Positions 22,060 through 32,900 of a stretch of 64,000 nucleotides of DNA are shown here, in pieces; positions within the stretch are counted from its first letter, which is position 1, and each line of letters starts with the position of its first letter. Made by a program: the position numbers and the translations under genes. The notes under the pieces were generated by a model that saw only the letters and a list, made by a program, of their open reading frames with translations, had not been told where the DNA came from and made no database searches. This DNA is from Crambe crambe (lineage: Eukaryota > Porifera > Demospongiae > Poecilosclerida > Crambeidae), in assembly GCA_963924555.1 (NCBI GenBank), contig OZ004590.1, forward strand, positions 2,147,001 through 2,211,000. Reading direction: 5' to 3'.

Positions 22060-24848
22060 TATTTCAAGCAAAGGATGACCAAGACGAACAAGATGAGTCC
22101 ATACACCACACTAATGTATTTAAATGCAATGATGTCTATGATCCTTGCACCCTTGTACAAGCAGAAGGATAAAGCATCAATGCTGAAGAAACCAAAGTTA
22201 AATGCCTTATAAACCAATTTATAAACTGCATTATGTTTCATTTGAGCGAGAGGGATGTGCGAGTTGAGAAATGATATGCCAAAATCACCAATTAAATCCG
22301 ACACTTGAACAAAAAATATGAAACCATTTAGCTCGCCTGAGGTGAATTTGATATTGAAGAGCAATATGAAAATGAAAAATGTAGTTAGAGGAAGTAGTTC
22401 CGACACTAAGTAGAGCAAAAAACCCCATTTGCATGTCACTTCTGGTCCACACTTAAAGTTATCACTATGAAAGTATACAGTGTATTCTTCTACACACCTG
22501 CTACAGAAGACATTAGTACGTTTTGCTTCTCCACAAACCAATCTATCCAGTTTCTCTTTGTCAGCTCGAATTGGTAACCTGTGATAGCGAAAATGTGACG
22601 ATAAGTTGGATTGTTGAAAGTACGTAGGACAATATCCAAGTATAAGATCATTTTCAGTGGCTGAGCCGGCATATCCAATCCAAAAACCATGTTCAATGAA
22701 AGCTCACAATATTTAATTCCAGCAAAGTAGTGTATGTTATATATCTAATGCATTCACATCTTTGTTCTTTATTATTAAAGTTGAAAAATGGAGGACATTC
22801 CAGCAGGGTGACGTTAAAGGATATTGCTAATCCATTGATTCCATTTGCTATGATTTGCATTTGAGCATGATTTCCAGGTTTGCCGTGAAGTCAAATTTTA
22901 TTCTTTGGATAGAATCGCATCTCAATATTGGATTTGGTGCTATAAGTATAATGAGATGGTCGAATAAGTTGACTGAATTCATCTTTTATCTCAAAAGGAA
23001 AAGAAAGGTCAAAACCAGGTACTGCTTCAAAAGGTAATTTTACATTTTTTTAAAGAATAAACTTAGCAATCTCAGATGAGGAAAGGCTACCTTCTGAAGA
23101 ACTGAGTGTTGCAGTGCACCCAAGTTGATCTATAAATATTCTCCAATCATTTGTATATGTATTTGTATTGTTATTATACAATGAGAAATTGGGACAATGC
23201 AATGATGCAACATAGAGTAATATATACTTCTTATAACCACTCAGAGTATCACAGATGCCGCATGTTTTATTTGGGAATTCCAGGCTAGTGGGTTTGATTA
23301 TGGTCTGAATAAAACAGGACTTCTTCCCAAGAAAGTCAACAGCCTCCCAATGGATTACACCACCATTGAAGTTAGAAGAGTTTATAAAAACTATCCATAC
23401 ACAATCACCACTAATTTTAATGATGGAGTCAACAAGAGCCACAGCATCTCCTTGTTGTCCAAACTTAGCAGTGAAATTAATACTGGAATTATCATTGACA
23501 TTTATTATTGATGATGTAGCATAGATAGCAGAGTTCTGGTTGCCAATGAAATGTGTTTCACCACTGAAATCAACCTTGAAATGGGTTACAAGGACAGTGG
23601 CACACCCAATTTGATATACTTCACTGTTGTTTGGTGCTTGTCTTTGATTTAATAATATATTAGTGTAATAGGAATTATTTTCGAAGATGCAGTTGTGAAA
23701 AAATACTGAAGGCAAAATACCATCATCAAAGAGGCTTTGTATCAAAGAAATATCAATTGCAGATCCATATCTTCCTTCATTTCGTAACCATGAACAGTTG
23801 TGGAATTTTACGTGATTGAAAATGTCTTGAGGAGCATAATCTGAGTAAATCTGCATTCCTCCGCCATATTCACCTGCATTATTCATTATGGTCACGTTCT
23901 CAAAGTACAACTCATTATGGTTAGGTGGAGATCCTCTCGAGAAGTTACTGAAAGCTACATCTACACCACCATCTCCACTACCTTGATCATGCTCGGCACT
24001 ATTACTTTCAAAAGTGGTATTAAAAACTCTTAAGCTGATGTTATGTGCTGAATGACTTATCAATACTCTCAGACCAGCACCACTATTACCATGAAATGAA
24101 GAACCTGTTATTGTAAGCGATACATTGGTCGAATTATGTCTCAAAGCTATCCTCCCACACCTTGATCAGAATTGTCGAAATATTCACATCCACTCAAACT
24201 ATACTCTGCCCAAGCATTCCTAGTGGAAAGGGAGAAGTCAATATACATCCCACCACCACTTCTGGTGACGTTAGCTTTGTTATTTTGGAATTGACTATTT
24301 GAAACTGATATGGCACCATAGCTATCAGCAATGATCATCCCTGTACCAGAGCTATTGCTAATAGCTAAACCATTTATAGTGATGTGCTGGCTATTCAATA
24401 TATAAATTCCTACAAACACACTTGGTATTTGCATTGAATCAAAAGCACAATTATTAAAGCTTAGTCTAATCAAAGAAAGGCCGTTTACCAAAGCACAATT
24501 ATTAAAGCTTAGTCTAATCAAAGAAAGGCCGTTTACCAGGTTAAATTTCAGTCCTGCTGATTCCACACACTGAATTGATGTGAATTTGTCAGCTCCAATA
24601 AACTGTATGTTCTTGATATTGCTATAAAAAATTATTGTATTGAGACAATATAGGGAAGAGTTGAAATTTACCACCTGGTTATCAGTTACATTGCCATGGA
24701 AACTTTCATTAAGACATGATATTGTGGAAGAGCATTCTTTGGTGATATGACACTTCCTTTCGTATGGATTATCAACACACACAGTGTTCAAGTTCTGCAA
24801 ATTACTAAGAAGAAAATATAACAGCCATACACACCTAGTTGCTTCCAT
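22060..24848 (-). pseudogene. N-terminal part of paralogue 3, frameshifted
   Basis: It starts MEATRCVWLLYFLLSNLQNL (signal peptide-like) and follows the family order: beta-helix repeats, Cys segment (CSRCVEEYTVYF), first TM helices. Several lesions are visible: a frameshift near 24150 where a Gly-rich turn is shortened and about 20 residues are missing; an in-frame TAA near 23050; more stops at about 22900 and 22700; and truncation at LKY (22061) by inserted repeats. A tandem 48-bp duplication lies at 24441-24538. Residual identity to paralogues 1 and 2 is clear, so inactivation is probably recent. Confidence 0.85.
24441..24538 (-). repeat. Perfect in-frame 48-bp tandem duplication
   Basis: Two adjacent copies encode LVNGLSLIRLSFNNCA twice. 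Both copies read AGGCCGTTTACCA at their plus-strand ends. No differences were found by eye, which indicates a recent event within a beta-helix rung of the pseudogene. Confidence 0.9.
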
Positions 24849-24863
24849 GATGCAAGCTAGCAA

Positions 24864-25696
24864 CTGTGGAAATCATATCAAGTATGCTCTATTAATATAA
24901 ACCATTCCCCCTTGATAGCTAAATCTCAAATGATAAATTATTATTATCCCCAATAAATATTATCATTGAAATTATTTTCCCCAATAAAAAGTAATCTCAA
25001 ATCATTATCATTCAAGAAGGGAGTGGGTGGGGTAGGTGGGGTGGGTGGGGTGGTGGAATTCAGTGATTCCTTTTGGGGATAATCAAGTTAAATCAACAAC
25101 CCCATAGTGTAGCTAGCAAATAGCTATTATTATCCTGCAGAATATGAGTGAATACTATGTAGCTAGCTAATACCACAAAACCCAATGAATAAACCAGGAT
25201 GGTGACGATTAATGGTTATGTGTGTGCGGGGTAATAATGAGATGTCATTTTCAGTCATTTCTCAAATGTTGATATCTTAATGTCCATGTGAGTAATTATA
25301 ACTGTCCATGTGATCTCTTTAACTGCAACAGCACTCAAATAACTTGCCTGTAGCTATAGCCATGAGTTACTGCATAACTAGAGATATTTGTTTTAAAATT
25401 TTGTTCTGTGAAACACTTTCTAGCTAAAATCAGAGACTGATATCGTTATTATTCATTGTACACTATTATAGTTAGCATCTTTGTCATTATCACAGTGTTT
25501 TTGTACAGTATAAAAAATTTTATGAGCAGTGTAAAATTTAAAGATTGGCGTGTTGAGCACACTTATCCTAAGGTGTATTCAGCACACTCCCAGGTGTAGG
25601 TGTGCTGATCACACTACCAAAGGTGTGCGTATAGAGACATGAGCAGCACACCGTATTTGGAGTGTCTTGCACACTTTTTTTACAGTGTAGCTATTA
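24864..25696. other. Intergenic with G-rich tract and repeated CACAC words
   Basis: At 25018-25056 a G-rich tract (GTGGGGTAGGTGGGGTGGGT) could form a quadruplex. At 25550-25680 short words (AGCACACT, AGGTGTG, GCAGCACACC) recur several times in both orientations without a fixed period. No open frame or RNA gene is recognised. Confidence 0.4.
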
Positions 25697-25752
25697 TTGT
25701 TTCCAATCTCTCTTGTAGCTACAGTAGCTAATGTATGTATTGGAGTGAATGT

Positions 25753-26685
25753 TCATGCTGGCATTATTTGTCCTTTTTTTGAGACCTCTTCCCAAGCCTC
25801 CACGAAAGATTCCACTATGACAGTAGTTCCATTGGCTCTCAGTACCTTCATATTCTCCCTCTTGATTGCTCTGTCAACCAATTTCTTCAAGCGATCGGAT
25901 CTTTCAGTGGCTGCTTTTGACACTGCTATGAACTCTGTCCAAAAATCATCTGATGTCTCACAAAAGTCTCTGGACTTCATCATTATGCTGACTTTGTTGT
26001 GTGCTTCTTCGGCTGCTCGTCTGTTCCTCTGAATTCTGCTATTGTAATCCCTGATGTCTCGTTCATAGCTGTTGACTCTCTCTCTGGTGGAGCTGAGATT
26101 TCTTTCCGAGCTTTCCACATCAGAGGAGCAACGGCGTTTTTCATGTCTTGCATCTCGGCACCTTCCTTCTATGTTATTGATGATGGCTGCAGTAGCTCCT
26201 CCTGCAAGGGCTCCTACTGCCAATCCACCAACACCAAAAGTGACCAAACCCAACAAAACTCCTCCGGTTACCGATGCTACGGCAACATTTTTCTCCTTTT
26301 CTTTGGCAGATCTCAGGTCTGACTCAGCCCTCCTGAGTTTGCTCTCTGCCTCAGACAGTTGTTGACGTGCCTCAGAAAGAGCCCTTTCTTGATTCTGCAA
26401 ATGGTACTCAGCAGTTGATTTCTGGGACGTTAGACTAGAAACTTCACATTGAAACTTTTGTTCTTCAGCTTCCAGCTGTGCTATTTCGTCTCTCAATTTC
26501 TTTCCTTCTGCAATGAAATTTTCTTTGGTCTCCTTTGCAGCTTTTTGAAGCTGCTTTCCATCTTCCCTCAATGCAACCAGAATTTTCTCAGCTTCTTTTC
26601 CCTGACCTTCTGTGTAGATGAGATTGTAAGCCCTCTGAACAGCTGCAAAACAGTGCTGCCCTTTTGCTACAATTTCTTGATCCAT
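25753..26685 (-). CDS. Coiled-coil protein with central glycine-rich hydrophobic segment
   Basis: 310 residues, single exon, no signal peptide. A helical N-terminus (1-55) leads into a long heptad-rich coiled coil (about 56-132). A 40-residue hydrophobic Gly/Ala stretch follows (133-172, e.g. GGVLLGLVTFGVGGLAVGAL), then a second coiled coil (175-235) and a C-terminal helical module (DFWTEF...KKLVDRAI). Two antiparallel coiled coils around a hydrophobic head are the layout of ClyA/Hbl-type alpha-helical pore-forming proteins; this is a resemblance of architecture only, and a Gly-zipper membrane anchor is equally possible. The C-terminal module resembles residues 317-378 of the divergent neighbour at 27374, so the two are probably old duplicates. 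Function unknown. Confidence 0.75.
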   Translation of the reverse strand: MDQEIVAKGQHCFAAVQRAYNLIYTEGQGKEAEKILVALREDGKQLQKAAKETKENFIAEGKKLRDEIAQLEAEEQKFQCEVSSLTSQKSTAEYHLQNQERALSEARQQLSEAESKLRRAESDLRSAKEKEKNVAVASVTGGVLLGLVTFGVGGLAVGALAGGATAAIINNIEGRCRDARHEKRRCSSDVESSERNLSSTRERVNSYERDIRDYNSRIQRNRRAAEEAHNKVSIMMKSRDFCETSDDFWTEFIAVSKAATERSDRLKKLVDRAIKRENMKVLRANGTTVIVESFVEAWEEVSKKGQIMPA

Positions 26686-26793
26686 AGCTATACATTAGCC
26701 AGCTAGTAGCTATCAGGTCTGGGATTTTATACCGTGAGTTTCTGACTGATCCGACTTTACCAGAGGATCTTGTAGCTATACTCACATAGCTAA

Positions 26794-27325
26794 TAAGATG
26801 TAGATACTAGAGCCTTGGCGTTTTAAAGGCGATGATTATGAAAGTTCAAATCCCAGGTAAAATCCCTCCAAATTCCCCAGGTACAGATAATCAGCCCAGA
26901 TAGCTAAAGTCCCTCCAAATTTCCCAGGTAACTATAGAGTGGGGGGAATTTGTGCTGGTGTAACATAATTCCCAGGTAATCCCCAGGTAGAGTCCCAGCC
27001 AATAGCATGATACTGGCTAATTTCCAGGTGAAATCCCTTCAAAATTGAAACTGATTATTATCTGTGGACTCAGATAATGAAATCCCCAGGTAGAGTCCCA
27101 TAAAATTTACCCGCTATTGGCTGGGACTCTACCTGGGGATTACCTGGGAATTATGTTACACCAGCACAAATTCCCCCCACTCTATAGTTACCTGGGAAAT
27201 TTGGAGGGACTTTAGCTATCTGGGCTGATTATCTGTACCTGGGGAATTTGGAGGGATTTTACCTGGGATTTGAACTTTCATAATCATCGCCTTTAAAACG
27301 CCAAGGCTCTAGTATCTACATCTTA
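26794..27325. repeat. Perfect inverted repeat, 213-bp arms, in a divergent promoter region
   Basis: The left arm 26794-27006 and right arm 27113-27325 are exact reverse complements over all 213 bp by eye. They are separated by a 106-bp loop that itself contains one more copy of the arm word AATCCCCAGGTAGAGTCCCA. Within the arms CCCAGGTA-type words recur (AAATCCCAGGTAAAATCCCT, TTCCCAGGTAACTATAG). It occupies nearly the whole interval between the start codons at 26685 and 27374. It may be a young foldback transposon or a shared regulatory palindrome. Confidence 0.95.
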
Positions 27326-27373
27326 ATATAGCTATTCTCTTCAAGTCCTTGATCATTAAGAGGACTCACCATA

Positions 27374-28738
27374 ATGGCTGTTGCAATACCAAATACCAGT
27401 GTGATTATTGAAGATGAGGAATACTCCATCCTTTCCAATCCAAATGCTAAATCAAGTCTGGTGAGGCATGAAATAGATCACATACTGGGACATTTGGACT
27501 TAAGCGTATTGATAAATGACTTTGAACGTGCTGGGAAGCTTGTCAGACTTGCTTTTTATGCAGCCAAAAGTGCTGGCTACGACAACATGGTTGAAATGAA
27601 GATGAAGATTTATGATCTCGGCAGAGATATCACCAAACTCTCAAGCAAGTCTGCACAAACAGTGTCAAGCTTCCGCTCTGCATCTTGGAATGCTCTCCAG
27701 GAGCTTCATGCTGCTTACGAGTTTCTCCTTCAAGGCTTCGAAGAAGATGCTGTTGATTGCTTTGATACATTGTCAGAAACAGCAGAAAAAATGGCCGCAG
27801 AAGCCAGAGCCCTTCAAAAAGACTTTGAAGATGAACAAGGGAAAGTGAGGAATACCATTCAAAGATTAGAGGAAATAGAAGAAGTGAAAGCAGGGAATAA
27901 GCAAGCTGCAATTGATAGAAGAACAAAATTGAATGAAAGAGAAAAAGAGTTCAAGAAACGAATTGAGGAACTTAAACAACTCGAGAAGAAAGCTAAAGAG
28001 AATAAAGAGAAATATGAACGAAAACGAGATGAAGAAATTGAAAATTATGAAGACCCTGGTTTTTTGGTGAATTTTGGGCGACTATTAACAGGAGCTAAGG
28101 ATCCAGTGAAGGAAAGGGTTAAGGAGTGGAGGGAAGAGAGTGTAAAACTCTATGAGATTGAGAAAAAGCATAGAAAAATGCGTAATGAAACGCTTGAGAA
28201 GGAGACAGAGATTATGGCCGAAATCCAGACCTGCAACATCAAAGAAGGAGATTTGACAGCAGCCATCAAAAGCTTGCAAGCAGTTAACAATGCTCTGATG
28301 CAGCTTGCTGATATTATGGAAGCAGCTGTTGATTTCTGGGTGGATCTTGAAAAGGAGTGCAAAAATATATCCGATTCCAACTTCAAGAAATTTATTGAGA
28401 GAGGCATTGCAAAGCAAACAGAGGAGAAACGATTGGAATATTGGCACACCAATGGATTCAAAATCCAGGCTGTAAAATACTGTGTTAAGTGGGTGGCACT
28501 GCATGCCATCTCCTCAAAATATATTGAGGGTATTCGCCCAACACAGAGCCGATTGAGGGCATTCACCACGGAGAACCCTTCACTAGAAGAAGCTCAAAGC
28601 AAGATCGGTGCCATGATTGCCGAGCTCCAGATAGAAGCCAAAAAAATGAAGAGCGATAATGAAAAGCTGGATTTAGTGGCAGATGATGAGATCAAGAAAC
28701 TTAGAGGAGCAGATGATGACTCAACTGCAAATGAATAA
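27374..28738 (+). CDS. Coiled-coil protein, divergent partner of the 25753 gene
   Basis: 454 residues, single exon, start MAVAIPNTSVII. A helical region (20-130) is followed by a long charged coiled coil (about 131-225), a short non-charged link (DPGFLVNFGRLLTG, 227-240), a second coiled coil (245-310), and a helical module with DFWVDL...FKKFIERGI (319-345). An Asp/Glu-rich C-terminus ends it. The DFW...KK..(D/E)R.I pattern and its spacing match the C-terminal module of the divergent neighbour, but the strongly hydrophobic middle of that protein is missing here. No signal peptide or TM. The pair sits head to head around the 532-bp palindrome, so coordinated expression is plausible. Function unknown. 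Confidence 0.75.
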   Translation: MAVAIPNTSVIIEDEEYSILSNPNAKSSLVRHEIDHILGHLDLSVLINDFERAGKLVRLAFYAAKSAGYDNMVEMKMKIYDLGRDITKLSSKSAQTVSSFRSASWNALQELHAAYEFLLQGFEEDAVDCFDTLSETAEKMAAEARALQKDFEDEQGKVRNTIQRLEEIEEVKAGNKQAAIDRRTKLNEREKEFKKRIEELKQLEKKAKENKEKYERKRDEEIENYEDPGFLVNFGRLLTGAKDPVKERVKEWREESVKLYEIEKKHRKMRNETLEKETEIMAEIQTCNIKEGDLTAAIKSLQAVNNALMQLADIMEAAVDFWVDLEKECKNISDSNFKKFIERGIAKQTEEKRLEYWHTNGFKIQAVKYCVKWVALHAISSKYIEGIRPTQSRLRAFTTENPSLEEAQSKIGAMIAELQIEAKKMKSDNEKLDLVADDEIKKLRGADDDSTANE

Positions 28739-29940
28739 CATGCTTCAATAATGGTGTGAACATTAATAATGTTACTTATAGTTATTGGTCAACTTATTAG
28801 CTGGTTTTGTTTACATACATGGCTATCATGTTGCTCGAGTGTCTCATTTCTGGTCAAATCATATCCCCCTTTGTGGTAGCTACTTAGCCTCGTCCCGGGC
28901 CTGGGGACGAGACTAGCTATTGACTGTTATGACAACATACAATGAAAATCAAAGACTAGGAGCCGCCCACTAAACAAACTGCACAGTTGTTCCTTCTCTG
29001 TTATTCCATTCTTTAAAGCCCTCCTTTCTTATTGAAGCTGTCGCCATAGCTAACTTGCAATTTTGCAGAATATTCAAGTGAATGACTACTAAAAGTATCT
29101 AACTACACTCGCATGCCTGCATTAATTAATACAATACAATAATTATCAAATTTGGGTATTAAGTGTGCAGCCATTGATCCTGGTGATTTCTTTCAGGTTC
29201 TTCTTCACCTCTGAACCTTCTTGTTCTCTGCCCGAACTATGAGTGAAGATATTGAAGCCTCCCTCTCAGTTGATCATCCCTGAGGAATATAATATTAAAA
29301 ATTAATGTACTCAGTCTCTAATCGTTGAGCTTTTTCTTGGCAAGGGAATGCATACATTTGGAAAGCATAGGTGGAGGGCATGAAGGAATAACTACTTGTT
29401 ATGAATATAAATTGGGGTCACTACAAACAACTTCACTTTTTCAAAAAAGGTACGCAAAGACACACCCTGCTATTGGCTGAAACTCTTGAATACATCCAAA
29501 GTTCACTACATTTTAGGTATGAGGGCATGAAGTAGAGTGTACACTAAACTCTGAAACTGTAAGTTGAATATTTACTCTTTGAGGATACAGTACAGGTACA
29601 CAAAGCCAAAACAGGCTAAAACAGGCTGGTATGGGTGTCCGAGCAGCAAAAAATTTGCTTTTTGCACGAGTAAGGTGGTGAAGTTACTAGCTATGCTATG
29701 GACTTACTTCTGAACTTCGAGAGGTCGATTCTTCCACGTTAGGCTTTTTCAGCTCTTCCACGCACCGCAATACGGATTGTACCACGCATGTTGTATTGTT
29801 GCTATGGGGCGTTAACTATTATGATAATTATATTATTATATCGATAGCAATCACCTATCGCGCATGTGCAATAGAAAGCTGAGTCAGCAAAGTATAAGCT
29901 TTGTACTTGTTTAGAGCGGTTCAGTTCCAGTAGTAGAGAG
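28739..29940. other. Intergenic; contains the ZFYVE21 promoter
   Basis: No gene is recognised. A short hairpin (TCGTCCCGGGCCTGGGGACGA) lies near 28892. The last 100 bp before the ZFYVE21 start contain CTATCGCGCATGTGCAATAG (29855-29874), an NRF1-like site. Confidence 0.4.
29860..29869. promoter_or_regulatory. NRF1-like site upstream of ZFYVE21
   Basis: GCGCATGTGC differs by one base from the NRF1 palindrome GCGCATGCGC and sits 72 bp before the start codon. Comparable sites precede CNRIP1 and the methyltransferase. Confidence 0.4.
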
Positions 29941-32900
29941 ATGACTTCCAAGACGAAGCAATTTACTTTGGCTACCAGTGAAGCTGTAAAACAAATAGGA
30001 CACACAGTACAATCGGCCATGCATCCGGGAGATTCTCCGGACAGTCCCGAATCCCCTTCACAGGCCAGGACTCTTCAGTACACTCGAAGAGGTTTGAAAA
30101 TGGTTGGGGAGAAATCTTTGTTCGATTTGAAGGAGCCAGTTTGGCACCCGGATGAAAAGGCAAGTGGCTACAAACCCTTTTTTGCAAGGTGCCTGTGGCT
30201 AACTAGCTTGCTAGCATGCTGTGTTCTATCTATGCTGTATGTGTGCTGTGATGGCTTACCACTACTCTGCTATACCCTCTCCAGGGGTGTATCCACAGAA
30301 TTTTGAGTGGTTCAGTGTGCTTGTGTGTGTAAAAAATTTTGGATGGCCAATGCCCACGTACTTTACCCTTTGTCACCACGCGAATTTTGCAAAAATGGTT
30401 ATAACTTCTATGTTCAACCATCTGTGAGATCTCGATGAAAATTAAGTACCATTAAATGATTAAGGCATACTTGGGTCATGGTGTTTCATAGGTGGGATAA
30501 AATTGGATAATGAAAGTGGTCCAGTGAAAATCGGACCAACCGGAGTGGTAGATACACCCTTGCTCTCTGGAGAGGTCACTTTGAGTAGACAATGTAGCTG
30601 TGGAGAATATGTCTATCACAGTGGGTGAACTGTCACAGTGGGTGAACTGTCACACTGGGTGGACTGTGATTGTAGGGGCAAGCCCTAGAGTAGATGAGCA
30701 TGCTATCATGCCCTTCACTATGTGATCACACAATGCCAGTCAGGCAGTCACCATAGGAGGGGATGTTCCATTAATTATTGGTCCAATAATTAGTGTGCAA
30801 TATTATGTGCTTCACTGCCAGAGTTAATGTCCTGACACAACTTCAATATGTACATTGACACTGGTAATCTGTGAAGGACAAGCACATTCTGCACGTCATC
30901 ATGTAATTCAGAATCTGAAAGTGATCCTTCTAGTTCCCCCACAATTTTTTTTCTTCCTTCTAGGACTCCTCCCTCCTTCTATATGGGACCTCCATTTTTT
31001 TCCTCTCATTTCCTTTTCTTTTCACCTCCCTCTTCTCTCTCCCTCTCCTTCATAATAGATTGATCATCATCCATTCTCCACATTAAATGAAGAAGGGGTA
31101 GCCTTATGTAAAGTGTGTGCTGTCTAGAACCCTCATTGGTCACATTTTCATCATTTGGTTTGGTAATATGGTAGCCTAGCTAGCTAGTCCACTGGTAGGA
31201 CCATAGTTATGCTACTGATAAACTCTTCTAGTATTTCTTCTACTCTGAATCCATTTGAAATTCATCAAGCCCAGTGAGTGACTTACTGCTGTCAGCTCTT
31301 CTGATTCTAAATAATGCACATCTCAGAGGCTGACTTGATTTTGGTTCAGAAGTAATTTCAAGCAGATGACAGTAAATTGAGCAAGAGCTGAGTCATGGTG
31401 ACTACATTCCACATGCAAGTTATGTTTGATGGCTTCTTTGTATAGTAAGACTATACCGATACCACACTGGATGGGCACATTACCCATCTTCATCTTAGTC
31501 CTATTGAGGGTCATAGGTCATCCCTACATAGAGAGGGTGCTATTTTTGCTCCTAAATTTTATGCTTGTATTTCTCTCCTTGATAGAGTCCCATGTGTGAC
31601 AAGTGCCATGCTCAGTTCACTCTCCTCAACAGACGAGTAAGTTATTTATAAGGTATCCCAGTCAAGAGGACCCTGATAATGTGGTCAGTAGAGGTGTGTA
31701 GAATGTCCCAGGTCAGTGGGGGTGTGTGGAATGTCTCAGGTCAATAGGGGTGTGTGGAGTGTCCCAGGTCAGTAGGGGTGTGTAGAATGTCCCAGGTCAG
31801 TAGGGGTGTGTGGAGTGTCCCAGGTCAGTAGGGGTGTGTGGAATGTCTTGGGTCAGTAGGGGTGTGTAGAATATCCCAGGTCAGTAGGGGTGAGTAGGGG
31901 TGTGTGGAATGTCTCGGGTCAGTAGGGGTGTGTAGAATCAGTGGGGTGTGTGGAGTGGGGGTGTGTAGAATGTCTCAGGTCAGTAGGGGTGTGTGGAGTG
32001 TCCAGGGTCAGTAGCGGTATGTAGGTCAGTAGAGATGTCAGTGTAGAGTGTCCAGGGTCAAACATGTATGGGCAGTAGTAGATTATAATATATTGTCAGG
32101 GTGTGCTGTATCGTAGTGAAAACTCAGTGGTGGTGTCTTGCTTTTGGGGAGAGAATTGCTATTCCAGCATGTTTTTGTGCTCATTATGAGAGATTATTGC
32201 ATGGTGCAAGACTTGTATGGGTTTCCAATAAAGGTATTCACAAAGTGTTAGTCGTTTTTCACACTTCTTCCTAATTTTAATAATCATTTTGCTATAATTA
32301 TTACTCTGTACAGTTATTGAGCATCTACCAGTAGCATGTAATGAAACATTTTATGGTGGTCTACTCTACTGCTATGATCTCTTCTTCTTTTTCTTTTTTT
32401 TGCAGCATCACTGTCGACGTTGTGGGGATGTGGTGTGTGGTAGCTGCTGTGACCGCACCCCTCTCAGTCGCATGGGCTATGTGGACCCTGTCCTGGTGTG
32501 TAGGGACTGTGCCCCCATCTGCAAATCTGAGGAAGAGTTCATGCACAATCAGCTCAAGCAGCTGATGAATGGTAGGCAGTTGAAAGATGTGGTAATAATG
32601 GTAACTGAGCTAGATCTTCTTCCAACCATTTTAATGACTAAGTTTCAGTGTTCAAGTATTAATTGGTTACTGGATGTCTGTAGAATTCAAGATGGTTATC
32701 CAAAAATAGGTAGTGGCTTACAAGGACTACAAAAAACCTGTTATCCTACACAGACAACTGCAAACCATTAAAAAATGAAAAAAAACTGTTCTGACAACCA
32801 ACTTGCATGACCAATGTCTTACTTTACAGTCACCAGCCTTTCCCCACCCCAGAAAATTCAACAGTTACTGCATTGACAATGCTATTTCTGATTCTACAGT

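Noticed and set aside
26835..26860. tRNA or SINE B-box (AGTTCAAATCCCAG)
   Set aside because: No matching A-box or cloverleaf; the word belongs to the palindrome arm and occurs in its mirror copy too.
27630..28569. Antisense ORFs of up to 139 codons
   Set aside because: They are shadows of the coiled-coil CDS on the plus strand; composition and position follow its codons.
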